Positions 44,173-53,044 of a stretch of DNA of 64,000 nt are shown piece after piece (position 1 is the stretch's first letter; each line of letters opens with the position of its first letter). The notes beneath the pieces were generated by a model that was not told the origin of the DNA, searched no databases, and saw nothing but the letters and a program-made list of their open reading frames with translations. This stretch comes from Bacteroidales bacterium (GTDB lineage: Bacteria; Bacteroidota; Bacteroidia; Bacteroidales; UBA932). A program made the translations under genes and the position numbers. The stretch spans positions 1 through 64,000 of the forward strand of contig JAHHQQ010000008.1 of the NCBI GenBank assembly GCA_020026275.1. Direction: 5' to 3'.

Positions 44173-45797
44173 GATTCCTTGTTTTCAATGATTGTTTCAG
44201 GACCATCTGCATAGATCCATCTGGTATATTCAATTTCACGGAGGGTCTCACCCCAGGCGATCGGGTACATGCCTTTCCATCTTTCGCGCATGAAGTCATT
44301 CAAGTCGTTTTTGGCTTTTTCTGCACATTGGTGAGCGTGGGCAATCAATCCTGCCGCCCTGCAGGCACAGAGGCCTCCTTGGCAGGTCCCCATTCCCAGG
44401 CGGGTCCTTCTCCGCAGGTCAATCAGGTTGTGGACATCCAGGTGGTCGATGGCTGACTGGATTTCTCCGACACTGACTTCTTCACATTCGCATACCAAGG
44501 AACTGTTGACCTCGTCCATGAGGTCAATGTCACTTGCCCTGGAGCCCAGCCGGCCGACGGCCGCTTTTTGGGTGAGGGTCGGATTGTCCCAATATTTCTT
44601 GGTTTCGCTCTCCATGTCCTTGATTTCTGATCCAGGAAGAGGAGTGGAGGCAGTGACACATTTCTTGTCGATGTTCAGTTTCTGGCACACGAGGTCCGTA
44701 CATTTCTCGGCCATCAGACGGTAGGTCATGAGCTTGCCGCCCGTAATGGTGATGAAGCCTTTGAGACCGTCCCTCTTTTCATGGTCAAGGCAGACGATTC
44801 CTCGGCTGATGTTTCTGCCGGAAGGGTCATTGTCCGCGGATACCAGCGGCCGGACACCGGCATAGGCTCTCAAAATTCTTGTGCTGGCCAGAGAAGGGGC
44901 GAGTTTTGTACCTTCGGACAACAGGAGGTCCACTTCCTCCGGAGTTACTCTCATGTGGTCGCACTCTTCATAAGGAATTCTGGTCGAGGTGGTGCCGATG
45001 ATGCAGATGGTGTCGCCAGGCACCAGAATGTCAGCATTGGCTGGTTTGCGGCAACGGTTCAAGACAATGCCGTTGACACGGTGGGCAAAAATCAGCAAAG
45101 CTCCTTTTGCCGGGAACATGCCGACCTTGACTCCTGCCAGTTCTGCCATATGATGTCCCCAAATACCGCAGGCATTGACCACGACTTTTCCCCGGTATTC
45201 TGCAGTCTGTCCTGACTGGTGGTCCAGTACCTTGATGCCGGCAATGCGGTCCTGTTCTTTCAGAAAACCGAGCACTTCAGTATAGATGAGTATTTTGGCT
45301 CCATGAAGCTTGGCATCCACAATGTTGGAGGATGTCAGTCTGAACGGATCTACAGAGCCATCTGGGACGCGAACGGCACCGATGATGTCCGGATTGACAG
45401 ACGGCTCCAGCCGAATCGCTTCTTTCGGGTCAATGATGTCGGCCTGAATTCCTGCCTTGGTACAGGATTCCACAAATTGCTTCTGGTAGGAAAGATCGTC
45501 CTCAGGAAGGGTGATGAAGAAACCGTTTGTTTCTTCAACGCAATGTTTTGCAATCTTCTTGAGAATCATGTTTTCTTCAATACACTCTGTCGCGGATTCC
45601 TGGTCGGTAACTGCATATCTGGCGCCACTATGCAGCAGGCCGTGGTTCCTTCCGGTTGCACCTTCCGCTATATCGTGTCTTTCTACAAGCAGGACTTTGA
45701 GCCCCCTGAGGGCACAGTCTCTGGCAGTGCCTGCGCCTGTGGCGCCGCCGCCAATGATGATGACATCGAACTCTTCGTTCTGGACAATTGCTGACAT
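44169..45797 (-). CDS. glpA: Anaerobic glycerol-3-phosphate dehydrogenase subunit A
   Basis: This 542-residue catalytic flavoprotein oxidises sn-glycerol-3-phosphate to dihydroxyacetone phosphate. It has the FAD motif IIIGGGATGAGTARDCALRG near the start, GRNHGLLHSGARYAV, and a C-terminal BFD-like iron-sulfur module with CECEEV and GTCQGGLCACRAAG. The ATG at 45797 (MSAIVQNEE) is chosen; a further upstream TTG at 45869 is weaker. It is the first gene of glpABC and is divergent from queD. No glycerol kinase or transporter lies beside it, so the substrate comes from elsewhere in the cell. Confidence 0.92.
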   Translation of the reverse strand: MSAIVQNEEFDVIIIGGGATGAGTARDCALRGLKVLLVERHDIAEGATGRNHGLLHSGARYAVTDQESATECIEENMILKKIAKHCVEETNGFFITLPEDDLSYQKQFVESCTKAGIQADIIDPKEAIRLEPSVNPDIIGAVRVPDGSVDPFRLTSSNIVDAKLHGAKILIYTEVLGFLKEQDRIAGIKVLDHQSGQTAEYRGKVVVNACGIWGHHMAELAGVKVGMFPAKGALLIFAHRVNGIVLNRCRKPANADILVPGDTICIIGTTSTRIPYEECDHMRVTPEEVDLLLSEGTKLAPSLASTRILRAYAGVRPLVSADNDPSGRNISRGIVCLDHEKRDGLKGFITITGGKLMTYRLMAEKCTDLVCQKLNIDKKCVTASTPLPGSEIKDMESETKKYWDNPTLTQKAAVGRLGSRASDIDLMDEVNSSLVCECEEVSVGEIQSAIDHLDVHNLIDLRRRTRLGMGTCQGGLCACRAAGLIAHAHQCAEKAKNDLNDFMRERWKGMYPIAWGETLREIEYTRWIYADGPETIIENKES

Positions 45798-45917
45798 TTT
45801 TATTTTTTTGTTAGAATCTTTCGATTTTATCTCTATGTTGCATTTTTCTTGTAATGTTAACCTGTCCAAAAGCGCAAAGAAAATTCATGACTTTTGGCTA
45901 GTTTCATTTCATAATTA

Positions 45918-45925
45918 CAAATATA
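45918..45925 (-). promoter_or_regulatory. -7 box of the glpABC operon
   Basis: TATATTTG on the minus strand fully matches TAnnTTTG. It implies a leader of about 115 bases before glpA. No clear -33 element was found. Confidence 0.4.
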
Positions 45926-46042
45926 TGAAACGTTTTCGAAATGAAAGCATAAATGCAAGAGATTTATGCTTCCAGAACTATGATTTCTTGGCAAGAAGGA
46001 GGAGAATGTTTAAATTTACATGATTTTAAATTTTTCTGTAAG

Positions 46043-46393
46043 ATGTATTATGTAACCAAAAGATTGGAAATTGCCGGTGCCCATTATGTGACGACCGACC
46101 ATCATACCAAATGCGAGGCTCTTCATGGACATAACTGGATTGTGATCGTCCACTGCAAGGCTGCCGAACTCAATGAGGATGGCATGGTGACAGACTTTAC
46201 CGAAATAAAGAAGAACATCCAGAGTAAGATTGACCATAAGAATCTGAATGAGGTGCTGCCTTTCAATCCTACTGCGGAAAACATTGCCAGGTGGATATGC
46301 GGCCAGGTTGACAATTGCTATAAGGTAGAAATCTGGGAATCGGAAAACAACAAAGCCATTTATGAGAAAGATCAGTCGGCGGATGGCAGATAA
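46043..46393 (+). CDS. queD: 6-carboxy-tetrahydropterin synthase family protein QueD
   Basis: This 116-residue T-fold enzyme makes 6-carboxytetrahydropterin for queuosine and other deazapurines. It has the zinc ligands His in AGAHYV and HGH in CEALHGHNW, with the catalytic Cys in that segment, and the C-terminal Glu in VEIWESENNKA. ATG 46043 (MYYVTKRLEIAG) gives the family length; earlier in-frame ATGs at 45953 and after add a non-conserved leader. No other queuosine gene is adjacent. It ends against the shared terminator with the RNase P gene. Confidence 0.88.
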   Translation: MYYVTKRLEIAGAHYVTTDHHTKCEALHGHNWIVIVHCKAAELNEDGMVTDFTEIKKNIQSKIDHKNLNEVLPFNPTAENIARWICGQVDNCYKVEIWESENNKAIYEKDQSADGR

Positions 46394-46395
46394 AG

Positions 46396-46428
46396 AAAAG
46401 AGGAGAAAGATTGTCTTTCCCCTCTTTT
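46396..46428. terminator. Bidirectional terminator between queD and the RNase P RNA gene
   Basis: AAAAGAGG-A-GAAAGA pairs with TCTTTC-C-CCTCTTTT with one mismatch around TTG, with T-rich tails on both strands. Confidence 0.8.
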
Positions 46429-46437
46429 TGTAATTCA

Positions 46438-46771
46438 AGGTAGAACCGTAAGCCGGTTTCTGTTTTTGAATCTGCCATTTATCTACGCAACCTACCCCCT
46501 GACATCGGGCGGGCAGCCCTCATCTGTCAGTATATTTGGTCTTGCAGGCCTTGGCTCCGTACCCGTCCTGCATCGCTACAAAACGTCGTGGGCTCTTGCC
46601 CCACGTTTTCACCCTTACCCGAAGGCGGTCGTTTTCTGTTACGGAACTCATGAGATTGCTCCCATCTGCGCTTTCCGCAGCAAGGTGCCCTTTCCTGTCC
46701 GGACTTTCCTCACCCGCCCGCAGTTCAATGAATTGCTTGCGGACGATAGGCGCGGCAAATCGTTCTACCTT
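46438..46771 (-). ncRNA. rnpB: RNase P RNA
   Basis: This is the catalytic RNA that trims tRNA 5' ends. Read on the minus strand, the 5' and 3' ends AGGTAGAAC and GTTCTACCT form P1. The conserved GAGGAAAGTCCGG (46699-46711) and ACAGAAACCGGCTTA (46449-46463) form P4 and its surroundings. The A-type-like length of about 334 bases fits. Its own promoter lies just upstream (46786-46793) and a terminator follows at 46396-46428. Confidence 0.95.
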
Positions 46772-46785
46772 TAGCTTTCTTGGTG

Positions 46786-46793
46786 CAAAGGTA
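46786..46793 (-). promoter_or_regulatory. -7 box of rnpB
   Basis: TACCTTTG on the minus strand matches TAnnTTTG, about 15 bases before the P1 5' end. A TTTTCG about 20 bases upstream may act as the -33 element. Confidence 0.55.
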
Positions 46794-46826
46794 GGTAAAT
46801 TCTTTTCTAAATCCGAAAATTATATT

Positions 46827-46834
46827 TAAATTTG
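46827..46834 (+). promoter_or_regulatory. -7 box of pyrG
   Basis: TAAATTTG matches TAnnTTTG, 29 bases before the pyrG ATG. It is divergent from and close to the rnpB promoter. Confidence 0.55.
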
Positions 46835-46863
46835 TGCCCCTGTTAAGTAAAACTTTTTCCACT

Positions 46864-48480
46864 ATGAGTACTAAATATGTTTTCGTAACAGGTGGTGTCG
46901 CTTCATCGTTAGGCAAAGGAATCATCGCCGCATCTTTAGCAAAACTTCTTCAAGCTAGAGGTTTGAGAGTTACCATCCAGAAATTTGACCCATATATCAA
47001 CATTGACCCGGGGACCTTGAATCCATATGAGCATGGCGAGTGCTATGTGACAGATGACGGAGCGGAGACAGATCTGGATCTGGGACATTATGAAAGATTC
47101 CTGGGAGTCAAGACGTCCAAGGCCAACAATGTCACGACTGGCCGTATCTATCATACTGTCATCACCAAAGAAAGAGAAGGTGCTTATTTGGGAAAAACTG
47201 TACAGATTGTCCCTCATATTACAGACGAGATCAAGCGCAGGATGTTGCTCTTGGGAAAATCTGGCAATTATGACGTGGTCGTTACGGAGGTGGGCGGTAC
47301 GGTCGGTGATATGGAGTCACAGCCGTTCATCGAGGCCATCCGGCAGTTGCAATGGGAACTGCCGGATGAGGATCTCATCAGTATCCATCTGACTCTTGTG
47401 CCTTATTTGCGTGCGGCCAAGGAATTGAAGACCAAGCCGACCCAGCATTCAGTGCAAATGCTCCAGCAGGCCGGTGTCCATCCTGACATCATTGTGTGCA
47501 GAACGGAAAAAGTTCTTCCTGAGGATCTTCGGCGGAAGGTGGCTTTGTTCTGCAATGTCAAGCCAGGTCATGTTATCCAGTCCATTGATGCTCCATCCAT
47601 TTATCAGGTTCCACTCAATATGGAAGAGGAGAAGTTGGATCAGATGGTGCTCAATCATTTTGGTATGAAAGAGGTTCCAGAACCTGATTTTACCAAATTG
47701 GAACAGTTCCTGGAGAAGTTGCAGAATCCGAAATCAGAAGTGGACATCGCATTGGTCGGCAAATATGTCGAACTGCAAGACGCTTACAAATCCATTTTGG
47801 AGTCATTCGTTCATGCAGGTGCCGCCAATGAGTGCAAAGTGAATGTGCATACGATTCATAGTGAATATCTTGACGAAGAGAATGTGGCGGAAAAATTGGC
47901 GCCTATGGATGCGGTGCTGGTAGCTCCTGGCTTTGGAGAAAGAGGTCTTGAGGGTAAGATTACCGCCATTCGTTATGCCAGAGAGAACAAGGTGCCGTTT
48001 TTCGGTATCTGTCTGGGCATGCAGATGTGCGTGATCGAGTTTGCAAGAAATGTACTGGGTATTGCGGATGCCGCATCTGCTGAAGTGGCTCCGAATAGTG
48101 CCAATCCTGTCATTGACTTGATGGATGACCAGAAATCCACTACCATCAAGGGAGGAACTATGCGTCTGGGCGCTTATGGCTGCCACATTGAAAAGGGAAG
48201 TCTCGCTTACCGGATTTATGGCTGTGAAGAAATATCAGAAAGACATAGACACAGATATGAATTCAACAGCCGATATCTTGAACAGATGGAAGCCGCTGGC
48301 ATGAAAGCATCCGGCAGGAATCCTGAGACGGGATTGGTGGAAATCGTGGAGATTCCTTCCCATCCTTTCTTCATCGGAGTCCAGTTCCATCCAGAATACA
48401 AGAGCCGTCCAGAAATGCCTCAGCCGATTTTCTGTGCTTTTGTGAAGGCTGCTATTGAATTCAAGGCAAACAGAAAGTAG
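46864..48480 (+). CDS. pyrG: CTP synthase
   Basis: This 538-residue enzyme converts UTP to CTP with ATP and glutamine. The synthetase domain begins KYVFVTGGVASSLGKGI and includes the DPYINIDPGT and GGTVGDMES regions. The GATase domain (from about 290) has the Cys nucleophile in FFGICLGMQM and the His-Glu pair in GVQFHPEYKSRP. ATG 46864 is preferred to GTG 46834, whose codon overlaps the -7 box. The next gene starts three bases after its stop. Confidence 0.97.
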   Translation: MSTKYVFVTGGVASSLGKGIIAASLAKLLQARGLRVTIQKFDPYINIDPGTLNPYEHGECYVTDDGAETDLDLGHYERFLGVKTSKANNVTTGRIYHTVITKEREGAYLGKTVQIVPHITDEIKRRMLLLGKSGNYDVVVTEVGGTVGDMESQPFIEAIRQLQWELPDEDLISIHLTLVPYLRAAKELKTKPTQHSVQMLQQAGVHPDIIVCRTEKVLPEDLRRKVALFCNVKPGHVIQSIDAPSIYQVPLNMEEEKLDQMVLNHFGMKEVPEPDFTKLEQFLEKLQNPKSEVDIALVGKYVELQDAYKSILESFVHAGAANECKVNVHTIHSEYLDEENVAEKLAPMDAVLVAPGFGERGLEGKITAIRYARENKVPFFGICLGMQMCVIEFARNVLGIADAASAEVAPNSANPVIDLMDDQKSTTIKGGTMRLGAYGCHIEKGSLAYRIYGCEEISERHRHRYEFNSRYLEQMEAAGMKASGRNPETGLVEIVEIPSHPFFIGVQFHPEYKSRPEMPQPIFCAFVKAAIEFKANRK

Positions 48481-48483
48481 AAA

Positions 48484-49254
48484 ATGAAAAAAATCGCCAG
48501 AATATCTGTCCTGATTGCCTTGATGCTTGGCCTCTGCTCCTGTGTGGAAGCCAAGGTCAGGGAATATGGAATCAAGGTGATCAAAGAATATCCACATGAC
48601 AATACCAGTTATACCCAGGGTCTGTTTTTCCATGGAGGAAAACTGTATGAAAGCACAGGCCAATATGGGGAATCGTCATTCCGTATAGTGGATTTGGAAA
48701 CAGGAAAAGCTTTGGAACGGATGGATTTCGGAAGCAAATATTTTGTGGAAGGTTCCGTCATTCTTGGAGACAATCTCTATATCCTTACATGGTTGAACAA
48801 GGTGGCTTTTGTATATGATTCCCATACGCTCAAATACAAGAGTGCTTATTCTTACCCGAGGGAGGGATGGGGACTGACAACTGACGGAAAGAGTCTCATT
48901 GCATCCGATGGTTCAGCTACTTTGTTCTTCATGGACCCTGCATTTCAGATTCAGAGGACTGTAACGGTCCGCAAGGACGGAAGGGCAGTGCGTGACATCA
49001 ATGAACTGGAATATATTGATGGAAAGATATGGGCCAATGTTTATATGACGGACCTCATCCTTATCATCAATCCACAGGATGGCAGGGTGGAGGCGACCAT
49101 TGATTGCAGTGGCTTGCTTCCCGAATCGCTCCGGGAACCGGAGACTGATGTGCTGAACGGAATCGCCTGTCATCCGGAGACAGGGAAACTTTATCTGACA
49201 GGCAAATACTGGAAACGTCTTTACGAGGTGGAGCTCGTCGAGAAGAAGCATTAG
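48484..49254 (+). CDS. Glutaminyl-peptide cyclotransferase family lipoprotein
   Basis: This 256-residue protein of the plant/bacterial-type glutamine cyclotransferase family is a five-bladed propeller that forms pyroglutamate at N-terminal Gln. Family marks are HDNTSYTQGLFFHGGKLYESTGQYGESS, KYFVEGSV and LNGIACHPETGKLYLTGKYW. A lipoprotein-like signal (GLCSC, Cys20) suggests export to the envelope. In Bacteroidetes the enzyme may protect lipoproteins or other exported proteins with N-terminal Gln. It probably shares the pyrG transcript. Confidence 0.85.
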   Translation: MKKIARISVLIALMLGLCSCVEAKVREYGIKVIKEYPHDNTSYTQGLFFHGGKLYESTGQYGESSFRIVDLETGKALERMDFGSKYFVEGSVILGDNLYILTWLNKVAFVYDSHTLKYKSAYSYPREGWGLTTDGKSLIASDGSATLFFMDPAFQIQRTVTVRKDGRAVRDINELEYIDGKIWANVYMTDLILIINPQDGRVEATIDCSGLLPESLREPETDVLNGIACHPETGKLYLTGKYWKRLYEVELVEKKH

Positions 49255-49281
49255 GTGAAGTTGCCTGAAAAGAAATAGAAA

Positions 49282-49299
49282 AGTTCCTGCAAAGGAACT
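49282..49299 (+). terminator. Weak hairpin after the cyclotransferase gene
   Basis: AGTTCCT-GCAA-AGGAACT is a perfect 7-bp stem, but only CATTTA follows, so termination would be weak. It separates the pyrG operon from the riboswitch leader. Confidence 0.4.
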
Positions 49300-49313
49300 C
49301 ATTTACATATAAC

Positions 49314-49399
49314 AAGCGGGGGTACGGAAGGCTGAGAAGCCTGAAGTTGAGAAAAACCCAAAGAACCTGATCCAGACAATACTGGCGTAGGGAAGGCTT
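49314..49399 (+). promoter_or_regulatory. TPP (THI-box) riboswitch
   Basis: The thiamine pyrophosphate aptamer is complete: GGGGGT near the 5' end, GCTGAGA (49331-49337), AACCTGATCC (49364-49373) and ACTGGCGTAGGGAA (49381-49394), closed by an AAGC/GCTT stem. Binding of TPP should lower expression of the TonB receptor downstream. The expression platform is the hairpin at 49433-49477. Confidence 0.95.
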
Positions 49400-49432
49400 T
49401 ATCTCATCGTGATACGTTGATGTATCATGAAC

Positions 49433-49477
49433 CCTCGCATTAATTTAAATCAAATTATGCGAGGTTTTTATTTTTTT
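49433..49477 (+). terminator. Riboswitch expression platform overlapping the coding start
   Basis: CCTCGCAT (49433-49440) pairs with ATGCGAGG (49457-49464), extended by AATTT/AAATT with one bulged T, and is followed by TTTTTATTTTTTT (49465-49477). It has the form of an intrinsic terminator, yet its 3' arm contains the likely start codon ATG 49457 and the T-run encodes the FYFF of the signal peptide. It could act by termination, by hiding the start codon, or both. Confidence 0.8.
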
Positions 49478-51796
49478 GCGGCAACTGCTGCCGCTTTGAC
49501 ATTGTCCGTCGCTTCAAATGCCCGTGAGGCCCGTCCTGAAACGGAAAAGAACGAAAAATTGGACAGTGTGGTCGTATCTGCATCCAGAGCAGGTAAGAAC
49601 ACTCCAGTGGTTTATACCATGATTGGCAAGAATGAGATGCGGAAGACCAATCCGATCAATTCCATTCCGATGATGCTCAACTTGCAGCCTTCTGTGGTAT
49701 CTGTCAATGAAGGAGGTACAGGTATTGGTCCATCAAAGATGACGGTCCGCGGCAGTAAAGGTTCTCAGATCAATGTCACATTCAATGGCATTACCTTGAA
49801 CGATGCAGAGTCTCAGGAAGTTTTCTGGGTCAATATTCCTTCTTTGTCCAATATTCTCAGCTCTGTTCAGTTGCAGAGGGGGTTGGGAACCACAGCCAAC
49901 GGTTCTGGCGCGTTTGGTGCCAGCATCAACATGGGTACCGGTTCCGTTGCATCAGATGCTTATGCGAATGTTGATATGGCAGCCGGTTCTTTCGGTACTT
50001 ATACCACTGCCGTGTCTGTCGGTTCCGGTCTGACTCCGAGCGGTCTGTATTTCGATCTGGCCTATTCCAGAAATACGACCGACGGTTATATCCGCAACGG
50101 CAAGGTACGTTCCCAGTCCCTGTTCGCCGCAGTCGGCTGGCTTTCCGGCAGCAATTCCCTCAAACTGACCTACCTGATGGGAGACCAGCACAGTGGAATT
50201 ACCTGGAACGGTATCACTTTGGACCAGTACAAGGAGGATCCGACCTACAACAGCACCGGTGCTTTCTGGGATGAATACGGCAATGTCCATTATTATGACA
50301 ACGATACCGACAACTACACCCAGCACCATGTCCAGTTGAACTACACCCATCAGTTCAACTCTCATCTGGCATGGACCAACACCATGAACTTCACTAAGGG
50401 TGACGGTTACTATCAGAACATGAAAGCAGGCAAGAAGTTCAAGAAATATGGTTTCCGTGACGACAATTTCTCTTTTGACCGTGATGGTGACGGGGAAATT
50501 GACGACGATGAGCGTTTTGGGAGAGGAGACAAGGCTGATTTCATAGTGAAGAAGGCTATGGACAATGCCTACTATGTCTTCAATTCAGAGGTGAAGTATG
50601 ATTCTGAGCTGTTGGAACTTGTAGGGGGGGTGAATCTTTCCCGTTACGATGGTGAGCATTTCGGAAAAGTGCTTTGGTCCAACAAATTGGGCGAAAACTA
50701 CAACTATGCGGACCACTACTGGTACGACAACTCCGGTCTGAAAGAAGAGATCAATGTTTTCGCGAGAGCTGAGTACAATCCATTGTCTTGGCTGACCGCC
50801 TATGTGGATCTCCAGTATCGTGGAATCCGTTACAAGATGGGCGGAATTGACGATGAGGATGATCTGAGTCTCGAGAACAAGACTTCCTGGAATTTCTTCA
50901 ATCCAAGAATCGGAGCTTCTTTCCATTGGAGTCCTGCCCACAAGGCCTATATTTCGGCTGCCATCGGTAACCGTGAGGCTGCCAGATCTGACTTGAAAGA
51001 GGTGATCGCTTCCAACAACGCCCTCATCGCTGAAGGCAAGGATGCCAAATTCAGCCTGAATCCGGAGCGTATGCTCGACGTCGAGTTCGGTTATCAGTAC
51101 ACCTCGGAAAAAGTGGCCGCTGCGGTCAACTTCTATTTCATGGAATATAAGGACATGCTTCTGGAAACCGGAAAACTCTCCGATACAGGACGTGCCATCA
51201 AGGAGAATACAGGTCGTGCATGGCGTCGTGGCGTGGAGCTGCTCGCAGGCTGGCAGGTCGCTCCTTGGATGAGAGTGGATGGAAACTTCACTTTCAGTGT
51301 GAACCAGATCAAGGACTATTCCTTCTATATGGATGAATACGACGACGTTTCACTCGGTGGGGAGGCAGAATGGAAAGACAACCGTCTGAAGAATTTCGGA
51401 AAGACCACCATGCTGATGTCTCCTTCTGTCATTTCCATGTTGCGGCTGGGCTTCACTCCGTTCAAGACCATTGCTCATAACAGCTTGAAGACCACCACTT
51501 TGTCCATCAACGGAAAATATGTCAGCAAACAGTACATGGACAATACCCAGGTGGAGGACCTTTCCATCCCGGCTTATTTTGTCGCCAATCTGGAATTGTC
51601 TCATGAGTTCAATCTGAAGAACGGTACTTTGGGCTTCGCCGCTTATGTCAACAATCTTTTGAACCATAAATATTATGCTGACGGTTGGGTTTATCACGTA
51701 TTGGACCAGAAGACGGGCAAAGATGTTGCCATGGATACCGGCATCTTCCCTCAAGCTCCTGCTAATTTCATGGGCAAGATTTACTTCCGTTTCTAA
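49457..51796 (+). CDS. TonB-dependent outer-membrane receptor under TPP control, probable thiamine importer
   Basis: This 779-residue receptor has a signal peptide (MRGFYFFAATAAALTLSVASNA), a TonB-box-like LDSVVVSAS, a plug domain (about 35-150, with MTVRGSKGSQINVTFNGI) and a barrel ending GKIYFRF. There is no SusD partner, and the upstream TPP riboswitch points to thiamine or a derivative as cargo. An in-frame ATG at 49427 would add ten residues and place the whole terminator hairpin inside the coding region; 49457 gives the better signal peptide. The usual inner-membrane thiamine transporter and kinase genes are not adjacent. Confidence 0.9.
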   Translation: MRGFYFFAATAAALTLSVASNAREARPETEKNEKLDSVVVSASRAGKNTPVVYTMIGKNEMRKTNPINSIPMMLNLQPSVVSVNEGGTGIGPSKMTVRGSKGSQINVTFNGITLNDAESQEVFWVNIPSLSNILSSVQLQRGLGTTANGSGAFGASINMGTGSVASDAYANVDMAAGSFGTYTTAVSVGSGLTPSGLYFDLAYSRNTTDGYIRNGKVRSQSLFAAVGWLSGSNSLKLTYLMGDQHSGITWNGITLDQYKEDPTYNSTGAFWDEYGNVHYYDNDTDNYTQHHVQLNYTHQFNSHLAWTNTMNFTKGDGYYQNMKAGKKFKKYGFRDDNFSFDRDGDGEIDDDERFGRGDKADFIVKKAMDNAYYVFNSEVKYDSELLELVGGVNLSRYDGEHFGKVLWSNKLGENYNYADHYWYDNSGLKEEINVFARAEYNPLSWLTAYVDLQYRGIRYKMGGIDDEDDLSLENKTSWNFFNPRIGASFHWSPAHKAYISAAIGNREAARSDLKEVIASNNALIAEGKDAKFSLNPERMLDVEFGYQYTSEKVAAAVNFYFMEYKDMLLETGKLSDTGRAIKENTGRAWRRGVELLAGWQVAPWMRVDGNFTFSVNQIKDYSFYMDEYDDVSLGGEAEWKDNRLKNFGKTTMLMSPSVISMLRLGFTPFKTIAHNSLKTTTLSINGKYVSKQYMDNTQVEDLSIPAYFVANLELSHEFNLKNGTLGFAAYVNNLLNHKYYADGWVYHVLDQKTGKDVAMDTGIFPQAPANFMGKIYFRF

Positions 51797-51848
51797 AAGG
51801 GAATACTTAGTTCACCTTAATATTACATGGTCCAAGAGGACATGTGAG

Positions 51849-51880
51849 GGGTGGGGATCCGTTGGACCCCACCCTTTTTT
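51849..51880 (+). terminator. Terminator of the thiamine receptor gene
   Basis: GGGTGGGG-A-TCC pairs with GGA-CCCCACCC around GTT, followed by six T. Confidence 0.85.
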
Positions 51881-51884
51881 GTGA

Positions 51885-51916
51885 CATAGACATTTCACGG
51901 ATGTGGGGAGAGGAAA
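51885..51916. repeat. Short interspersed hairpin repeat, copy C
   Basis: CATAGACATTTCACGGATGTGGGGAGAGGAAA by position; it shares the GACATTTC...GGGGA layout with copies A (21787-21812) and B (63192-63217), but is the most diverged. It lies between two convergent terminators. Confidence 0.3.
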
Positions 51917-51923
51917 AAGAAAG

Positions 51924-51950
51924 AAGGGCATGTCTAGGTGACATACCCTT
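51924..51950 (-). terminator. Terminator of the short-chain dehydrogenase gene
   Basis: On the minus strand AAGGGTATGTC pairs with GACATGCCCTT (one G-T wobble), followed by CTTTCTTTTT, 36 bases after the stop. Confidence 0.75.
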
Positions 51951-51985
51951 CCGGTTCAGGCGGTAGCCCGTGTGCTGCTGGGGCC

Positions 51986-52837
51986 TCAGGCGGCCTTTTT
52001 GTTCTGGCGCGGCTTCTGGGAAGCGGTCAGTTTGCGGCCGGTGAAGTGGTCCATGGCGGAGTAGATGCCGAACCATTTGCCCAGAATGGTGTCGAACCAC
52101 GAGGTCGGGAGCAGGCCTTGCATGAGGCGGATGAAGTGGAAGCTCCATGGCAGGCCTTTGAAGTCTTTGTCGTGTTCGATGGAACGGATGATTTTGCGGG
52201 CGGTCGGTTCCGGTTCCAGAATTGGGAAGATGCGGGACTCGACGCCGTCAAACATGCCGGTATTGATGAAATAGGGGGCAATGGTCGTGATGCGGACCTT
52301 GCTTTTGGCTTCTTTCAGTTCGATCCGGACGGAATCGGACCAGCCGATGACCGCCCATTTGCTGGCGACATAGACGGACATTTTCGGATTGGAGATCATG
52401 CCTGCCGCCGAAGCGATGTTGCAGATGTGTCCGTGGTTTCTTGCCAGCATTCCGGGAAGGGCCTGCTGGGCTACCAGCATCGGGGCGATGGCGTTGATGG
52501 TCATGGTACGCTCTATTTCGCTGACGGTCTGCTGGTTGAAAGTCTTGTTGCCGGTGACGATACCGGCACAGTTGATGAGAATATCCACATTGCCACAGAT
52601 ACGGGTCGTTTCTTCAAATTGTCTATTGACATCCTCTGCGTTGGAAACGTCTGTCCGGAATCCTTCTACACGACCGAGCGACTGCAGTTCTTCTTTGGTT
52701 TTCCGGATGTTCTCTTCATTGATGTCCCAGATGATCAGACAGCGGGATCCTTTTTCCAGAACCATCTTTCCCATCAGACGACCGAGACCGGATGCTCCTC
52801 CAGTAATCAATACTGAATTTCCTTTGATTTGTGTCAT
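51986..52837 (-). CDS. Short-chain dehydrogenase/reductase
   Basis: This 283-residue NAD(P)-dependent oxidoreductase has the cofactor motif LITGGASGLG near residues 10-19, Asp in IIWDINEE (which favours NAD), NCAGIV, and the catalytic Ser-Tyr-Lys in IASAAG and YVASKWA. Overall it resembles retinol- or steroid-dehydrogenase-like members with a C-terminal amphipathic tail rich in Lys and Arg. The substrate is unknown. It is monocistronic. Confidence 0.85.
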   Translation of the reverse strand: MTQIKGNSVLITGGASGLGRLMGKMVLEKGSRCLIIWDINEENIRKTKEELQSLGRVEGFRTDVSNAEDVNRQFEETTRICGNVDILINCAGIVTGNKTFNQQTVSEIERTMTINAIAPMLVAQQALPGMLARNHGHICNIASAAGMISNPKMSVYVASKWAVIGWSDSVRIELKEAKSKVRITTIAPYFINTGMFDGVESRIFPILEPEPTARKIIRSIEHDKDFKGLPWSFHFIRLMQGLLPTSWFDTILGKWFGIYSAMDHFTGRKLTASQKPRQNKKAA

Positions 52838-53044
52838 AACGCTTAGTGTATTTTTAATTCAGGAAACGAAGATATAATCAATTTTCAAAAAGTGTGCTGT
52901 ATTTATATTATGGTCGTTTTTTATTCCCAAAAAGTATCAAAATCATCCGAAATGGCCAGTCAGGATTTTTGAACCGTTTTAGTTTCCGGCAAATTGGAGT
53001 AAAATGTGTTCCATTTTATAATCTGATTGCAAGAAAGAGAGGGG

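Noticed and set aside
45798..45869. Longer N-terminus for GlpA from an upstream TTG
   Set aside because: The added 24 residues are Lys-rich and not conserved in the family; ATG 45797 directly precedes the FAD motif at the usual distance.
46466..46774. Rightward frames of about 100 codons in the RNase P RNA region
   Set aside because: The minus strand is a clear RNase P RNA with P1 and P4 elements; the frames are accidental.
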